A stretch of DNA of 64,000 nt from Trichoplusia ni. Its lineage: Eukaryota; Arthropoda; Insecta; Lepidoptera; Noctuidae. The stretch is from NCBI RefSeq assembly GCF_003590095.1, contig NC_039500.1, forward strand, positions 4,216,001 to 4,280,000, written 5' to 3'. Below, piece by piece: positions 11,071-22,832 of this stretch. Both the position numbers and the translations under genes were made by a program. How positions within the stretch are numbered: the stretch's first letter is position 1; each line of letters begins with the position of its first letter. The notes under the pieces were generated by a model. It was not told the DNA's origin. It made no database searches and saw only the letters and a list, made by a program, of their open reading frames with translations.

Positions 11071-12498
11071 TTTAACCAGATACAATAATCACTGTACAAC
11101 ATAAATTCAATGTTTCTTTCAATATTCACTAAAATACAACATTTTCATGATGTCAATAAGCCGCTACAATCGCAAATTGTTTGACAAATTGACATTCGCT
11201 ATTTCAAATGCGTTCGCAAATTATTTTATGTCTAAATCTTTTCTTGAACGCAGCGCTTAAAATTATGGTCTGAGCGAGCGCACCAAATAGTAATCCACTA
11301 ATTCTACCATGAAAACTTAATGAACACGTTGTCAATAACATACAATGAAAGTAGACAAAAAATCAATCGCAGTTCGATTCAATCGATTTCTCGCCGTTAA
11401 GTTTACTCAATTTCGTAACATGTACTTTTATCTCTATCACTACGCACGGCTGTCTATCCGTCGGTCTACCTCCAAGCTGTATCTCATGAACCGTGAAAGC
11501 GCAGTAGAAATTTTCTCAGATGTAATGCTGTTGCCATTATGGCAAAAACTCTTATAATAAATATCGTAGTTAAGCAACGTTGTTACAGGTTGCATGAAAA
11601 TAAGGTAGTAAAAAATCTACAATTTTCTTTTTGCGTGACAAGTAAATCTCCCCTCAAAATTGGCAGTCCGGCTTTATTGTTTTTGTAGTATTTTTATCTA
11701 TACTTCTATGCTAATATACATATAAAGCTGAAGAGTTTGTTTGTTTGTTTGAACGCGCTAATCTCAGGAACTACTGGTTCAAATTGAAGGTTTTAGGCTA
11801 TTTACCATAACCCTGTGACTAATAGAAGCGAAGATACAATTGAAAATGTGGAAAAAACAGGGCAGATATAAATCATAACTTAAATCTTCTAACCACGCGG
11901 ACGAAGTCCCGGGCAACAGCTAGTTAATTATATAGTATTTGTTATTAATTATAAGGAACCCTCAAAACCGCAATATGCAACACCAACTTGCACTTCTCCA
12001 TTGGACTTAACTACTTTTCTGCGTGCCTTACCTTGTGCTAAAGTTTAAGCGTTTTGAAGTGCGGCTAGAATCCAATCAACCAATTATATTGATTGACCAA
12101 GTACCTATTTAATTTTGATAACCGATTAAACAGTTGTTTAATTACTTCACATTAAATATTATAAATTCGCGCTTTTATTCTTTACTTTTCAATATGAATT
12201 TAAAACTAGATTAGATTCTTACTAATTTAGTAGAATTTTGCATACTACGTTAACCCAGTTCATATGTTTCTGGCGTAAAAAGAAGCGCCTCAGCGCGCCG
12301 TTTTTTGGCTTGTCAACCGAAACCACGCAACATTTTTCGCTCGAAATATTTTACAAAACGTATCAATTTCCTAATGTACTATTCAATGGAACGTAGAAAT
12401 AGATGCGCCGTACAAAGTTAAGTGATATTCAACACAAGTGATAAGTTAAAACGGACTTATAAGCGTTTTCCCACCGTAGTGACCCGCGAACTCTCAAC
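11071..12498. promoter_or_regulatory. head-to-head intergenic region between Polr3A and Acf1
   Basis: The two start codons face away from each other and lie 1.43 kb apart, so both promoters and 5' leaders must lie here. I see no convincing TATA box or motif to place either start. The middle holds a dispersed repeat (11715-11925). No other gene is supported; the 70-codon ORF at 11345-11557 has no recognisable features. Confidence 0.55.
11715..11925 (+). repeat. dispersed repeat ending in GGGCAACAGCTAGT
   Basis: It begins with a (TTTG)n-containing AAGAGTTTGTTTG segment and ends with CACGCGGACGAAGTC and GGGCAACAGCTAGT. That ending is very common at the 3' ends of lepidopteran non-LTR elements and their short derivatives. 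It shares this ending with 34840-35115. No coding capacity. Confidence 0.6.
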
Positions 12499-13150
12499 AT
12501 GCCTCTGTTAAAAAGGAAAGCATTTGAGAAATCAAAGGCGTCGGAGTACCTCAGGGATGATGATGAAGTCTTCCACTGCGAGATCACCGATGAGATATTC
12601 AAAGATTATGAGTGAGTGTGATAAAAAACATAATAAACGCCGAATTTTTGCGAAATTCTTACGTTAAAATGTAGTTATCAGTTTACGGGGACCGTTGGCA
12701 TTGTCAGCGCGCGGCGGGTCGCGCAACAACGCGAGCGTGACACAATATTTCGCTATTTCTGTCATTCGCGTCATAATTTTTATCATTATTGAATTATGTT
12801 TGTTGAATGTTTGTTTACAGGGAATACTGTGAAAGAATCATTCTTGTTAACTCCATGGTGTGGACATGTGAGATGACAGGGAAGAATAATTTGACATACT
12901 CAGAGGCTTTACAAAGTGAGAAGGCAGCGAGGAGAGCTTTGAAAGACTTTCCAATGGAGCTCCGTATACCAATACTATTCCTTGCAATGCAGACTAAGAG
13001 GTGTTCCTTTGCTGAGATGACTGAGGATGTGTTCAATTTTGTGAGGGACCGGTACTTTGTTGGGGAGACTGTTGAGGCTTGCCTGGAGGGGGACCAATGG
13101 AGTGAGGCCCACATACTGTCCGTCACAGCACAGAAACAACACCCAGACAG
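12499..13150 (+). CDS. Acf: Acf1/BAZ1A chromatin-assembly subunit, first two exons (WAC domain)
   Basis: Acf1 is the large non-catalytic subunit of the ISWI remodelers ACF and CHRAC, which space nucleosomes in the nucleus. Exon 1 (12499-12611) starts MPLLKRKAFEKSKASEYLRD; exon 2 (12821-13150) joins in phase through a split Glu codon and ends at a canonical CAG|GTAACT donor. About 147 residues result. The blocks DDEVFHCEITDEIFKDYE, WTCEMTGKNNLTYSEAL and FVRDRYFVGETVEA match the WAC domain that begins the family and binds DNA. The family exceeds 1400 residues and ends in DDT, PHD and bromodomains. None of these is found in the 1.46 kb to the gap or beyond it on this strand, so the gene is cut at the gap. 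The ATG has good context (CAACATGCC) and is the family's usual start. Confidence 0.92.
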
Positions 13151-13869
13151 GTAACTATCTTTGACATCAATATTAATGAAATAAAAATACTCATGCACTG
13201 AGAAAACATATCACCTATTACAAAAGATAAGGCATTGCTAATCATTCAGTAAAACAATATTTAAAAACATTAATTTCATATTCATTTATTGATGTTAAAA
13301 ACAAAAATTCTAGTAGGTGATTATATTGTATGTTAAGTTCATGCTGACTAATAACTTGCTCTATATTTCATCATAAACACACATAGTTATATTATACAAA
13401 TAAAAAAAAACAATTTCCTTAAGAGTTTACATGCCCTTGAATCCAACAAAATAAGTAAGCAAATAAATTTCCACACTGTTACATACCTATAAATAAGTTC
13501 AGCAAAAAATATAACAATTAAACTCTGAAGTGGTGAAGGTCACATAAATTGGCACTAAATGGTCTAACATGACACAAAACTTGAGTAATGTACATAAAAA
13601 AAGTAAAGATACCAATATAAAATAAAAGAATGATTAATGCTCAATAAATAATAGAAAACCTCAAAATCCAAAAATCCATGGGATTAAGTTGTATTAAATA
13701 CATTTGTTGTTGTATTATATACCTATGATTATCCCTACAAAAATAAAATAGACCTAATATTATCATTTTCCTTGTAAATGTTTGAGGGAATTTGATATAC
13801 CTAAATAAGTAATTTGGTTTGCGCTCTTTGGGGGAGGCCTACGTTCAGCAGTGGACGGTGATAGGCTGA

Positions 13870-13902
<33 letters not shown>

Positions 13903-14612
13903 ATAAGTAATTATAAATAATGTCAGTAAAGATCTTGAATTGCTTAAAATTTACGTAAAATATTGAATGCTATAATAATAACAACAAAAGCAGCTATGAA
14001 AAGAATAAAAACTGTATTTTTATCACAGTTTGAAAAACTTTACTTAATACACAGTGTAAAGTTGTCAATTTTAAAACTTTTACCTCCAAACTTTAAACCC
14101 AAATACTACAGTATAAAATATGGCTAAGTAACTGAATTGATAATGTTTGTTTGGTTATTTATTTCCTTATACTCAAGACTAGAGCAATGACCTTAAATTA
14201 TATTATTATCTGTGTTTCTCATTGTGTTATCAAGATTCTAATCAGTAACATTTTCAGACAATTTTTAACATGTTCAAACAAATCAATTCAACTGATTCTC
14301 AAACTAGAACATGCACTACAATGAATCCTATAAGAAATCTAATTAAAATTAAATAAGAACTATAAACAATATACTATACATATATAGATTGATAGAAATA
14401 GAGAAAATAGACAAGACTATGATTAAAGTAGGTGATAATTACATACATTTTTTAATATCTTATTCAGTTATTTCAGCTCAAACTAGTAGCATTTTTTATA
14501 CTTCCAGATCCTTTACATCCAACAGACAAATATTTTTCTAGTCTTGTTAGACAAAGTTGTCTGTCATAAATCTTATCATGTACTTGACTTTTATTATTCA
14601 ATAAATATTCAC
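13151..14612. other. Acf1 intron 2 (left part), no exon seen
   Basis: This AT-rich sequence follows the second Acf1 exon and runs to the assembly gap. It contains a LINE 3' tail with a (GAT)n run at 13833-13901. I found no further Acf1 exon and no other gene. Confidence 0.7.
13833..13901 (+). repeat. LINE 3' tail with (GAT)n microsatellite
   Basis: The segment GGGGGAGGCCTACGTTCAG is followed by AGTGGACGG and TAGGCTGA, then about ten GAT units. This is the C-terminal coding end (reading GEAYVQQWTVIG then stop) and simple-repeat tail of a common lepidopteran LINE. The remainder of the element is absent. Confidence 0.8.
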
Positions 14613-15612
14613 NNNNNNNNNNNNNNNNNNNNNNNNNNNNNNNNNNNNNNNNNNNNNNNNNNNNNNNNNNNNNNNNNNNNNNNNNNNNNNNNNNNNNNNN
14701 NNNNNNNNNNNNNNNNNNNNNNNNNNNNNNNNNNNNNNNNNNNNNNNNNNNNNNNNNNNNNNNNNNNNNNNNNNNNNNNNNNNNNNNNNNNNNNNNNNNN
14801 NNNNNNNNNNNNNNNNNNNNNNNNNNNNNNNNNNNNNNNNNNNNNNNNNNNNNNNNNNNNNNNNNNNNNNNNNNNNNNNNNNNNNNNNNNNNNNNNNNNN
14901 NNNNNNNNNNNNNNNNNNNNNNNNNNNNNNNNNNNNNNNNNNNNNNNNNNNNNNNNNNNNNNNNNNNNNNNNNNNNNNNNNNNNNNNNNNNNNNNNNNNN
15001 NNNNNNNNNNNNNNNNNNNNNNNNNNNNNNNNNNNNNNNNNNNNNNNNNNNNNNNNNNNNNNNNNNNNNNNNNNNNNNNNNNNNNNNNNNNNNNNNNNNN
15101 NNNNNNNNNNNNNNNNNNNNNNNNNNNNNNNNNNNNNNNNNNNNNNNNNNNNNNNNNNNNNNNNNNNNNNNNNNNNNNNNNNNNNNNNNNNNNNNNNNNN
15201 NNNNNNNNNNNNNNNNNNNNNNNNNNNNNNNNNNNNNNNNNNNNNNNNNNNNNNNNNNNNNNNNNNNNNNNNNNNNNNNNNNNNNNNNNNNNNNNNNNNN
15301 NNNNNNNNNNNNNNNNNNNNNNNNNNNNNNNNNNNNNNNNNNNNNNNNNNNNNNNNNNNNNNNNNNNNNNNNNNNNNNNNNNNNNNNNNNNNNNNNNNNN
15401 NNNNNNNNNNNNNNNNNNNNNNNNNNNNNNNNNNNNNNNNNNNNNNNNNNNNNNNNNNNNNNNNNNNNNNNNNNNNNNNNNNNNNNNNNNNNNNNNNNNN
15501 NNNNNNNNNNNNNNNNNNNNNNNNNNNNNNNNNNNNNNNNNNNNNNNNNNNNNNNNNNNNNNNNNNNNNNNNNNNNNNNNNNNNNNNNNNNNNNNNNNNN
15601 NNNNNNNNNNNN
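14613..15612. other. assembly gap, 1000 N
   Basis: The run contains exactly 1000 unknown bases, the conventional placeholder for a scaffold gap of unknown length. ORFs that appear to cross it are artefacts. Sequence to its right begins inside one arm of the large inverted repeat. Confidence 0.99.
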
Positions 15613-18326
15613 CCAGCCCCTGTTGATCCACTCACGTATTGACCTTCTAAACACTTACACAGTGCAGTATTTTTACTTCATTTCTAAGCAAAAAATGCAA
15701 AAAATGTAAACATTTTTAGTTTGTTAGTGAAATGCTTAATAACTGTCTTTGTGCTATCGTGCTAATTTGTGTCTATAGGTGGTCCTAATTTATGGTATTG
15801 TTTAAATTGCTTGTTTAGCTTTAAATAATACTCATTATATTTTTGCTACAATTAGTATAGAAAAGTCTAGGAAAAAGGGAATTTGTATCAAAAATCTGAG
15901 CTAATTTGACTTTTGGCACATGTGGTGCTGGTAAGTACTGCCGTATGGTCACCTTATTATATACCTATCCGTTTATTTGTGACTTGCGTCATTCGTCTGG
16001 GTCATGTTTAGATTCTCGGTTTCAGCACAGTGATTAACCGAAGTCAACCTAATTCATGTCCAATTTCCCTTACTATTACGTGGACAGAAACTTTTTGTTT
16101 GTTTACAAAAAGTTTCAATGATCTTGCACCTTTGTACGTAACCTTGAAAACTTTACTTTGGCATGCAATCGAAACTTCCTCAATAGACTAAATTTTAGGG
16201 ATATAAACAAATCTCGTCACGCAATCTTCGGAAATGCCGGTCCTTCCTGTTCAATAAACTTAAAGACAAAGGGTTAGACAACTGTGTCTCCTGTCTGAGA
16301 GACAGGTCCTAGTCTCTAATCCATTACGCGTCCACTATATCGGCACGTCGATCGCCTCGGGGCAGTCGGATTTAAAAGCTACAGAAGCTTAATTATTGAT
16401 CCGTAAATGGACGCAGCGCTACACTTTAAACTCCGCCGTCTCAGTAATAAATAAACTGCAGACGTAATTATTTGTAATGGCTTCCAACTTCTCGTATTCC
16501 GATTTACATTACGACGTTAATGTTTATCAGATGTCTGACAATATAACCATTTCGTGCCCTAAATAATGTACAAGTCCCAAAATGTCTTATAATTTTTCGT
16601 AGTTGTGAACTTAAGTGTAATAAACATGAAATATTGAAGCACAGTCTATTAGCTATTAGGGGCCAAGCTTAGTCATAATATTACAGTTAGTACATTACAA
16701 TGGCCGGATTCTTTCTCATGTTCTTTTTTACCGAGTGTCGCGTCATGGCTTAGGGCGAGGCGTCCTACAAAACCACTTATGGCTAATTTATGAGTCTACG
16801 TCTGTACGACATGAGCAAATCATGGCTGATGGCGGAGGAATTTTTCCATTATTAAGTAATTAGGCTAAGAGAAACATCGTTATCATATAAATGTTTCCCG
16901 TTAAAGTTAGTCATGGTCAGAGATCGTATATATATTTTTAATAATAAGGTCCTTATTTGATTATTACTTTTTATACTATTCGATGAAAATGCTGCTATAT
17001 ATGACTACTATTGATAATTTCGACAAACTAGTTAGTTATTTTGTACTTTGATTAGCACTTAAACCATTCTGGTTGATTTGTAAATAGACGATAATTGAGA
17101 AGAAGCAAAAAGTTAAAACAACTCACTTGAAAGAGGCTATTATTTTAGTTTCAATTGTAATAAGTAGTTTATTGTGTTTTATATTCACAAGTTATTAGGT
17201 ATCTACAGTTTATTACGTTTTCCTAAAAAGTAATTTATGAATAAGTAATATACATTAACCAAAAATAAAAAAATTGAATCATTTTAAATATAATCTAGTG
17301 CAATGCAAAACATTACATTGTAGCATAATTTAATTTAATTATGCGGAAAATAGTTACGTTTATTTGTAAACAATCAAGCAGTTGTATTGTGGGAAATAAC
17401 GTAACATCTAGCGGCAAAAGATAATAAAGCAGTAAAACTGTAGAATTATTATTTTTTCATTTTTTAAATTTTTCACGAAAATACTATACCTACCTAAGCA
17501 ATTATTTTATATGACCCAAATATTTCATAATATTCAATATGGGAAATAATAAAATATGCTTCTAGGTTAGCATTTTTAGTAATTAAGTATGTAAACTAAT
17601 TTTAATTAATAAACTAATAACTTTCACTGCAGCTTCACTTTGCGTGTTGTTATTCCTAATTAGAACACGTCAAATGTTTGCGCTAACCCAAAACGTTGTG
17701 CAACTTATTTAACTTCAGCAATTAACTTTGTAACCTCAATCCGACATTTATATACACTAAAACAAAAACTATTTATCAACGATTGCTGCACGTTATGTCA
17801 GTTTAGTAACTTAGTTCCATTAGCCTATATAATGTGCTTAAAAAGAAATTAAGATACGAGTGGAGCCACGTTTACTGGATAAGAAATGCAAAGTTATTTA
17901 CACAAGATTCTCGTTACTCATATAGTACTAACAACAAAGAGTAGTTGGGCCTAGAAACATCTGCAAACTGCGTTGCGAATTTCGTTTAGTAGGTACCAAA
18001 TAATAAAACATACGCAGTAACCAGAACGCGGCACTAAACGCAACTTGGAGATAAACAAACGTGGCCGTCGGGAATTATCACAATGTCATTACTTAAAAAG
18101 AAAAAGAATGTGCTGTCAACATTTCAATATGGAACGCCACGCGCCACGACATAAGTGAGAGCGGTCACAGCGCCAGTGTCTCTCCGGTGACGGGCGGCGA
18201 CGCTGCCGGCGGACGCGGACTGGCTGACGGAGTAGACGGACTCGCGGACCCCGACGCCGCACTCGGCCGCGGCGCCCCACACACGCGACTCGCGACCCAA
18301 CATTGTAAACAATAGATACGATTTAA
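15613..18326 (-). repeat. large inverted repeat, left arm (about 2.7 kb)
   Basis: This stretch is the reverse complement of 29784-32496. In every segment I compared it is identical, apart from one extra T in a T-run near 17465 (partner near 30645). The inner border is sharp: after CGATTTAA at 18319-18326 the two arms diverge at once. The outer border is unknown because the arm starts exactly at the N gap. A GC-rich ORF lies near its inner end. It may be a true inverted duplication or an assembly artefact at a contig end. Confidence 0.95.
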
Positions 18327-18588
18327 CAGCCATAGGAGCCGAGACTCCTTTGTCAACTCGGGTTATACAATCGATACTCGCACAGCTGACTGTGGCTGCG
18401 GACCGTGTTTGTATGTACCTAGGTATGTTGTTGTGTTCTGCATGTGGTTGTGAGTTCAACAGGAAATGTACGTCAAATAGAGAAAAGTGTCGTGTTATGG
18501 AAGCTGGCGTGTAAAGTTTATTACCCACTTTGTATTCGGAGTTTGATACTGGCAATTTCCACGAACAGGTGAGACATAATTTATTCAT
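18124..18588 (-). other. 154-codon ORF crossing the inner border of the left arm
   Basis: The C-terminal 59 residues (from MLGRESRVWGAAAECG on) lie in the repeat arm and are GC-rich. The N-terminal 95 residues lie in unique spacer DNA, so this longer ORF exists only in the left copy. No family is recognised. The sharp change of composition and the breakpoint inside the ORF suggest a chance fusion; only the GC-rich part could be a real exon. Confidence 0.2.
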
Positions 18589-20439
18589 AAAAACCCTGAA
18601 GAGGTCCGCAATTTACTGCGCATTAAGTTTTTACCCAATATGTACTAGGGTGATATGATGATTAGGATCTTAGACCTTCATTTACGAAATGTAAGTCGGC
18701 GTCTTCATAGACGATGTTACAATAAACAAGTCCAATTAGGTCACGAATTTAGTGTTGAATGCAATCGCGAGTTCATTATTAAGACCGGGCATTTGTTTTC
18801 ACCTGACTAATATTGTAAAGTAGGTGCTCCAAACAGAAGTTTTATTAAAACCACGGTATTGTCAGTTGTAGCAGCCCCAAAGTTGCGTGCCTATTGCTAT
18901 TTAGCGCCACAATTACTTCTGTGGCCTACCTACTTTGGCGATATTAAAACACTCTTACAAATTGAAATCTCGGTTCACCTTATAAGGGTCGATTCTCATA
19001 GGTGTCAATGGTCTATCGCCTCAAACGTCTGAAATAGAGAAAATTTTCTCGACTCCTAGAACCACTTTATTCTGATTGTCGCGGTCAAAACCATTGTAGT
19101 CTCAGAGGTTTAGTGGAAGTTAGATGAGAGTGTGTGAGGGTATGGACAGAAGACTAGCTTTGATTGAATAATAAATCATGCTAGAAATAATACAGTTTTT
19201 TCTGAAGAACCAAACCTTCCATCTCCGGCAAAAGATGTATTTACTTACTTACACAACTGCTTGAAAGACAGCTGTCTGAGCATCACTGAAAGAAAAATAA
19301 AAGCAAATCTGATAAAAGCAGGAAAATAGGTAGGTTATGTTTGTCGAAGTATTATTATAATCCGGTAGCATGCGTTATCTAGATAGCTCCGATAGACATC
19401 TGGAGACAGCCGGCATCCTATTTTGGCCTCAATACATGAAAATGTCACTTAATGATATGTGTATCGGCTGATTTAAGCCAGACAAACTGATACGACTGGA
19501 AACTTTAAGGTAATCTGAAAATAGTAAACATTTTGCGTCCTTGCCCTTTTGTCGTTTACGGGATAAGTGACTCCATTAAAAGTTCAACCTATTTTTACCA
19601 TGGAGTGGGCGTTACTCAACCAAACCCAAACATAATAGAGGACGTAGATATAGAACGAGGTAGATCAATTTTGAGAGGCAAAATAATAACTTATCGCTAC
19701 TCTAATGCCTGAAAAACATGAAAATATGTATGTAGCACTCATACGTAGCCCATGAATCTATTTGTGTTTTGGTCCTGGATTGTCCTTAAATAGTTTATTC
19801 TATTGACAAACTGATTGATATTGATTTCCGTAAAAAGTTGAAAGTCCGGAATCCGGCACAGATAGCAGTCTTATCGTAACTGATTTATATCACTACCCAT
19901 ATGTTGTGCACGGACATTTTAACGTAGATGTTGACCGCGTGGCTCAAACCTTGCTGACTGGTTGGCATGCTTTTATCAGAGGTTCTTAGAAGATAAAAAC
20001 ATTACATAAGGTAGATAGTACCTGATATACGGTATGATCATGATCTTGATCCAATATGATATTGATAAAGGTTTACAATTTCAGTCCTGTTAATACCTTA
20101 ACTAAAAATTAAAATTATTCAGAGAAATTCTATACGGAAAGACTTTAAGTGTAATAATTAAGGTAGAATATAGGTATAGGCAACGGTAAACAGAAGCCAT
20201 CTTTTTTCTGCCTCTTTTTCAACTCTGCTGTCAAGCTGATTACAACACAACGCCTGCCAGTTTACTGTGGGCAACAATCCACGTTTATAACAAGTCAAAG
20301 TTACTACGATGTACTAAATTAGTAGGATATCATGAAGTAAAATCAAATGAAATCGTTGATCTTCAGTTACTTCTGAAATATCTTTAATCTATAAATAAAA
20401 TTGACCTTTAACAACTTTAACGTCAGTACCATTTTATGG

Positions 20440-20610
20440 TCTGTGTCTTAAGGAGACCAAAGAAAGGATGGATGGATTGAGTAAAATGTGATATGAAACA
20501 AAAAGACACTAAAGCCTGCCAAGTGACAGGACAAAATGGAAGAAAAAGCATTGCCCCGACTACAAATAAAAGAGGACAAGTGAAGAAAGGAAAAAAAGGA
20601 GGCAACTTTA
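20440..20610 (+). mobile_element. RTE-type LINE remnant (C-terminal end of RT ORF)
   Basis: Frames read RPKKGWMD, then a stop and frame change, then SDRTKWKKKHCPDYK followed by TAA at 20567-20569. This matches the well known C-terminus of insect RTE-type endonuclease/reverse transcriptases (RPKKRWMD ... DR.KWKKKTC..DPK). It is short, frameshifted and inactive. Confidence 0.65.
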
Positions 20611-21213
20611 AGAGTACCTATGATGAAAGCGTGTGATTCACAATTGGAGTTGATTGAAGAATAGACAATTAATCATTGCCTACAGCTTCTAAACAATCCA
20701 CCCACTTAAATTAAAGGGGAATCATAACCGATAAACCTACGGTTCAGTATTTAACCAATTAGTTTCCTCTAGGCAACATGTAGATACAAGCGTATTTACA
20801 AATAGTTTGACACTCGATAGCATTCGGCTGAGAGGTCTTATCTTATCGTTATCGCTTATGTATTTACCGGTACTGTTACCCGTAGATCCGATGTGGAACC
20901 AACAGTCACGCATATTTCGGAGATAGTCTGATAGTTTGTTGCTTGAACTAAATACATTAGTCAGAATTGTACGATAACACCATATTCATAAGGAAAGCGA
21001 AATACATTCTCGGCAAATAGACAAATGCTTGTTCATTTGAGGGTTGTTGATTGCATATTTAATTTTGGGATCTGGCGATTTTTAGCAAATTTTTCTTCAT
21101 TGATTTCTAGTGATCAATGTACTTACCATCTGTACTTTATTGCGATCCTATTTATCTATTATTAAATGATGTAACGGTTTTCTCACGCGTATTTATCGGG
21201 GTAGCCCGACTAG

Positions 21214-21314
21214 TTTCGGACCCAACCGGAGTCCTTAATCATGAGCAGACGCGGCGGAATCGCGAGTCGAACGCCGCGTCTGCTCATGATTAAGGACTCC
21301 GGTTGGGTCCGAAA
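21214..21314. repeat. perfect 43-bp inverted repeat with 15-nt loop
   Basis: Left arm 21214-21256 and right arm 21272-21314 are exact reverse complements, starting TTTCGGACCCAACCGGAG. The arms end in GC-rich AGCAGACGCGGCG and its complement, around a 15-nt loop rich in CpG. It is too regular to be chance. It looks like a foldback or MITE-like end, or the terminal hairpin of a larger element. No coding. Confidence 0.9.
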
Positions 21315-22697
21315 ATAATGAATCATTCTCACGACAGTTCCTATTTATCTCTTTACATTGCTGTATGTTGTAAGAGTGTGCGTATCATAACATTTTAAAA
21401 CATCTATAAATTTTCCACAACGAAGTAGACAAAGTATCTTTGTACATCTATTGTTAGATTTGAATAACGATTGTACAGATATTTGCAGCTGGCAACACTT
21501 GTACTAGAACTAAACGGAGACGTTGAACTTGACTCGAAACTTTTCCGCCTTCCACGATGCCCACGCGCATCTTTTTTAGCAACTTTTTGTGTGCGGTAAG
21601 AATAGCTAGTGTACTTCCTAAATAGTTACTACTTACACTAGGTAATATGATTTATACGATCATTCTAGATCGCACCATTAAAAAAAAAATTGTCATCGTT
21701 AAAATTGTTTATGTAGCCCAAACATACGGAAGAGTCAAACCCAAGCCCACGAGAGTCTGCGAAATATAAAACAATTGAGAAAAAGCAAGAAGAAATGTGC
21801 AATTAACATTAACAATATTAGCTATGATATTTCACAAGAGAAAAACTGTATTAAGAGGCACCTGAGTTTGCAAAAATGGAAATTAAGTGCGATAAAATTA
21901 GGGCCATAACCTTGCTACATTACCCTCAGTCCGATACCTTAGTTGATAAATAAACCGGGCTATATTTAGCGGGTGGTGACGCGGTGGCACTGGGTCGATA
22001 GGCCCGCCCTCCGGCGATGCGTCACGGGAACTTTGAACGTCAAACCGTGATCAAATCATTCAATCATCATCTAGTCATTGTTGTCATCCGATAGTCGATG
22101 CATCTGCGCCAGATTGATAGACGACCTTCTTACGAAATGAGTTTCTGTTGCTATGTGATCTATATTTAGAGGTTAGTTGTTAAATAACGATAGGTAAATG
22201 TGTATTGATGTTTGTATGTATACCAAATCCGGGTTTTCTAATAGGCTCAAACACAGTAGGTTGGTCTCCTTTCATTAAAGACTTCTTTTCGCTATCTTCA
22301 GAATTCTTTCATAATCCTTTGTAGCGGGAATAGATAGATATAGACATGTACGTACGTCATCTATGTTATTTTTAACCGTATTTTAAATAATAGTAACAGT
22401 AAGTTGGATAAAAGTTTCTTTTCAACACAGTTTTACTTTTGCATATATTTGACGGCAAACCTAGACCCGTATCCAAATGCCGTAGCTTTGTTTATATTTG
22501 ATAAGTTACTCTTTTGTTTCACTCGGCAGTTACTAAAATATATGTGCGAGCCCGTATAGTAGTTTTCAGTTTTCAGTGCAAAATATACAAAACTTGGTAT
22601 TTAAACTCTAAAGTACTTAAATGGGAACAATAGCGTTTGGGTAATGTGTCGCTATGTGAATTAGTTATAAATAGAAAGAGAAGTGAACGTGAAGGTC

Positions 22698-22832
22698 ATG
22701 ACTAACACACAGTCATACACGTCCAGCACTGTACCATGCGGCACCACCTCGTGGGGCAGACCCCCACTCGAGTATCGATCCAGTAGAATGACTAGACACA
22801 CGCCTGAAAACCATGTTGATTATGAAAAATGA
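22698..22832 (+). other. 44-codon ORF, possible alternative first exon of AMP deaminase copy 1
   Basis: The ORF starts MTNTQSYTSSTVPCG and has balanced base use unlike its AT-rich surroundings. A weak donor (CCA|GTAGAA) at 22783 would end it in phase 1, the phase required by copy 1 exon 2 at 36586. About 130 bp upstream there are TTCAGT-type initiator-like sequences near 22565. There is no family similarity, and support is phase and composition only. Confidence 0.25.

Larger units (their letters stand above)
18327..22564. other. inverted-repeat spacer, first part, no gene supported
   Basis: AT-rich DNA holding an RTE-like remnant (20440-20610) and a 43-bp-stem palindrome (21214-21314). I see no exon with coding character or family similarity. 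It is probably part of the upstream region or a 5' intron of AMP deaminase copy 1. Confidence 0.6.

Noticed and set aside
14473..15654. Very long ORFs (340-393 codons) across 14473-15654
   Set aside because: They consist almost wholly of N; the gap merely lacks stop codons.
20423..20605. 60-codon minus ORF (Phe-rich)
   Set aside because: Antisense shadow of a Lys-rich RTE-type RT C-terminus on the plus strand.
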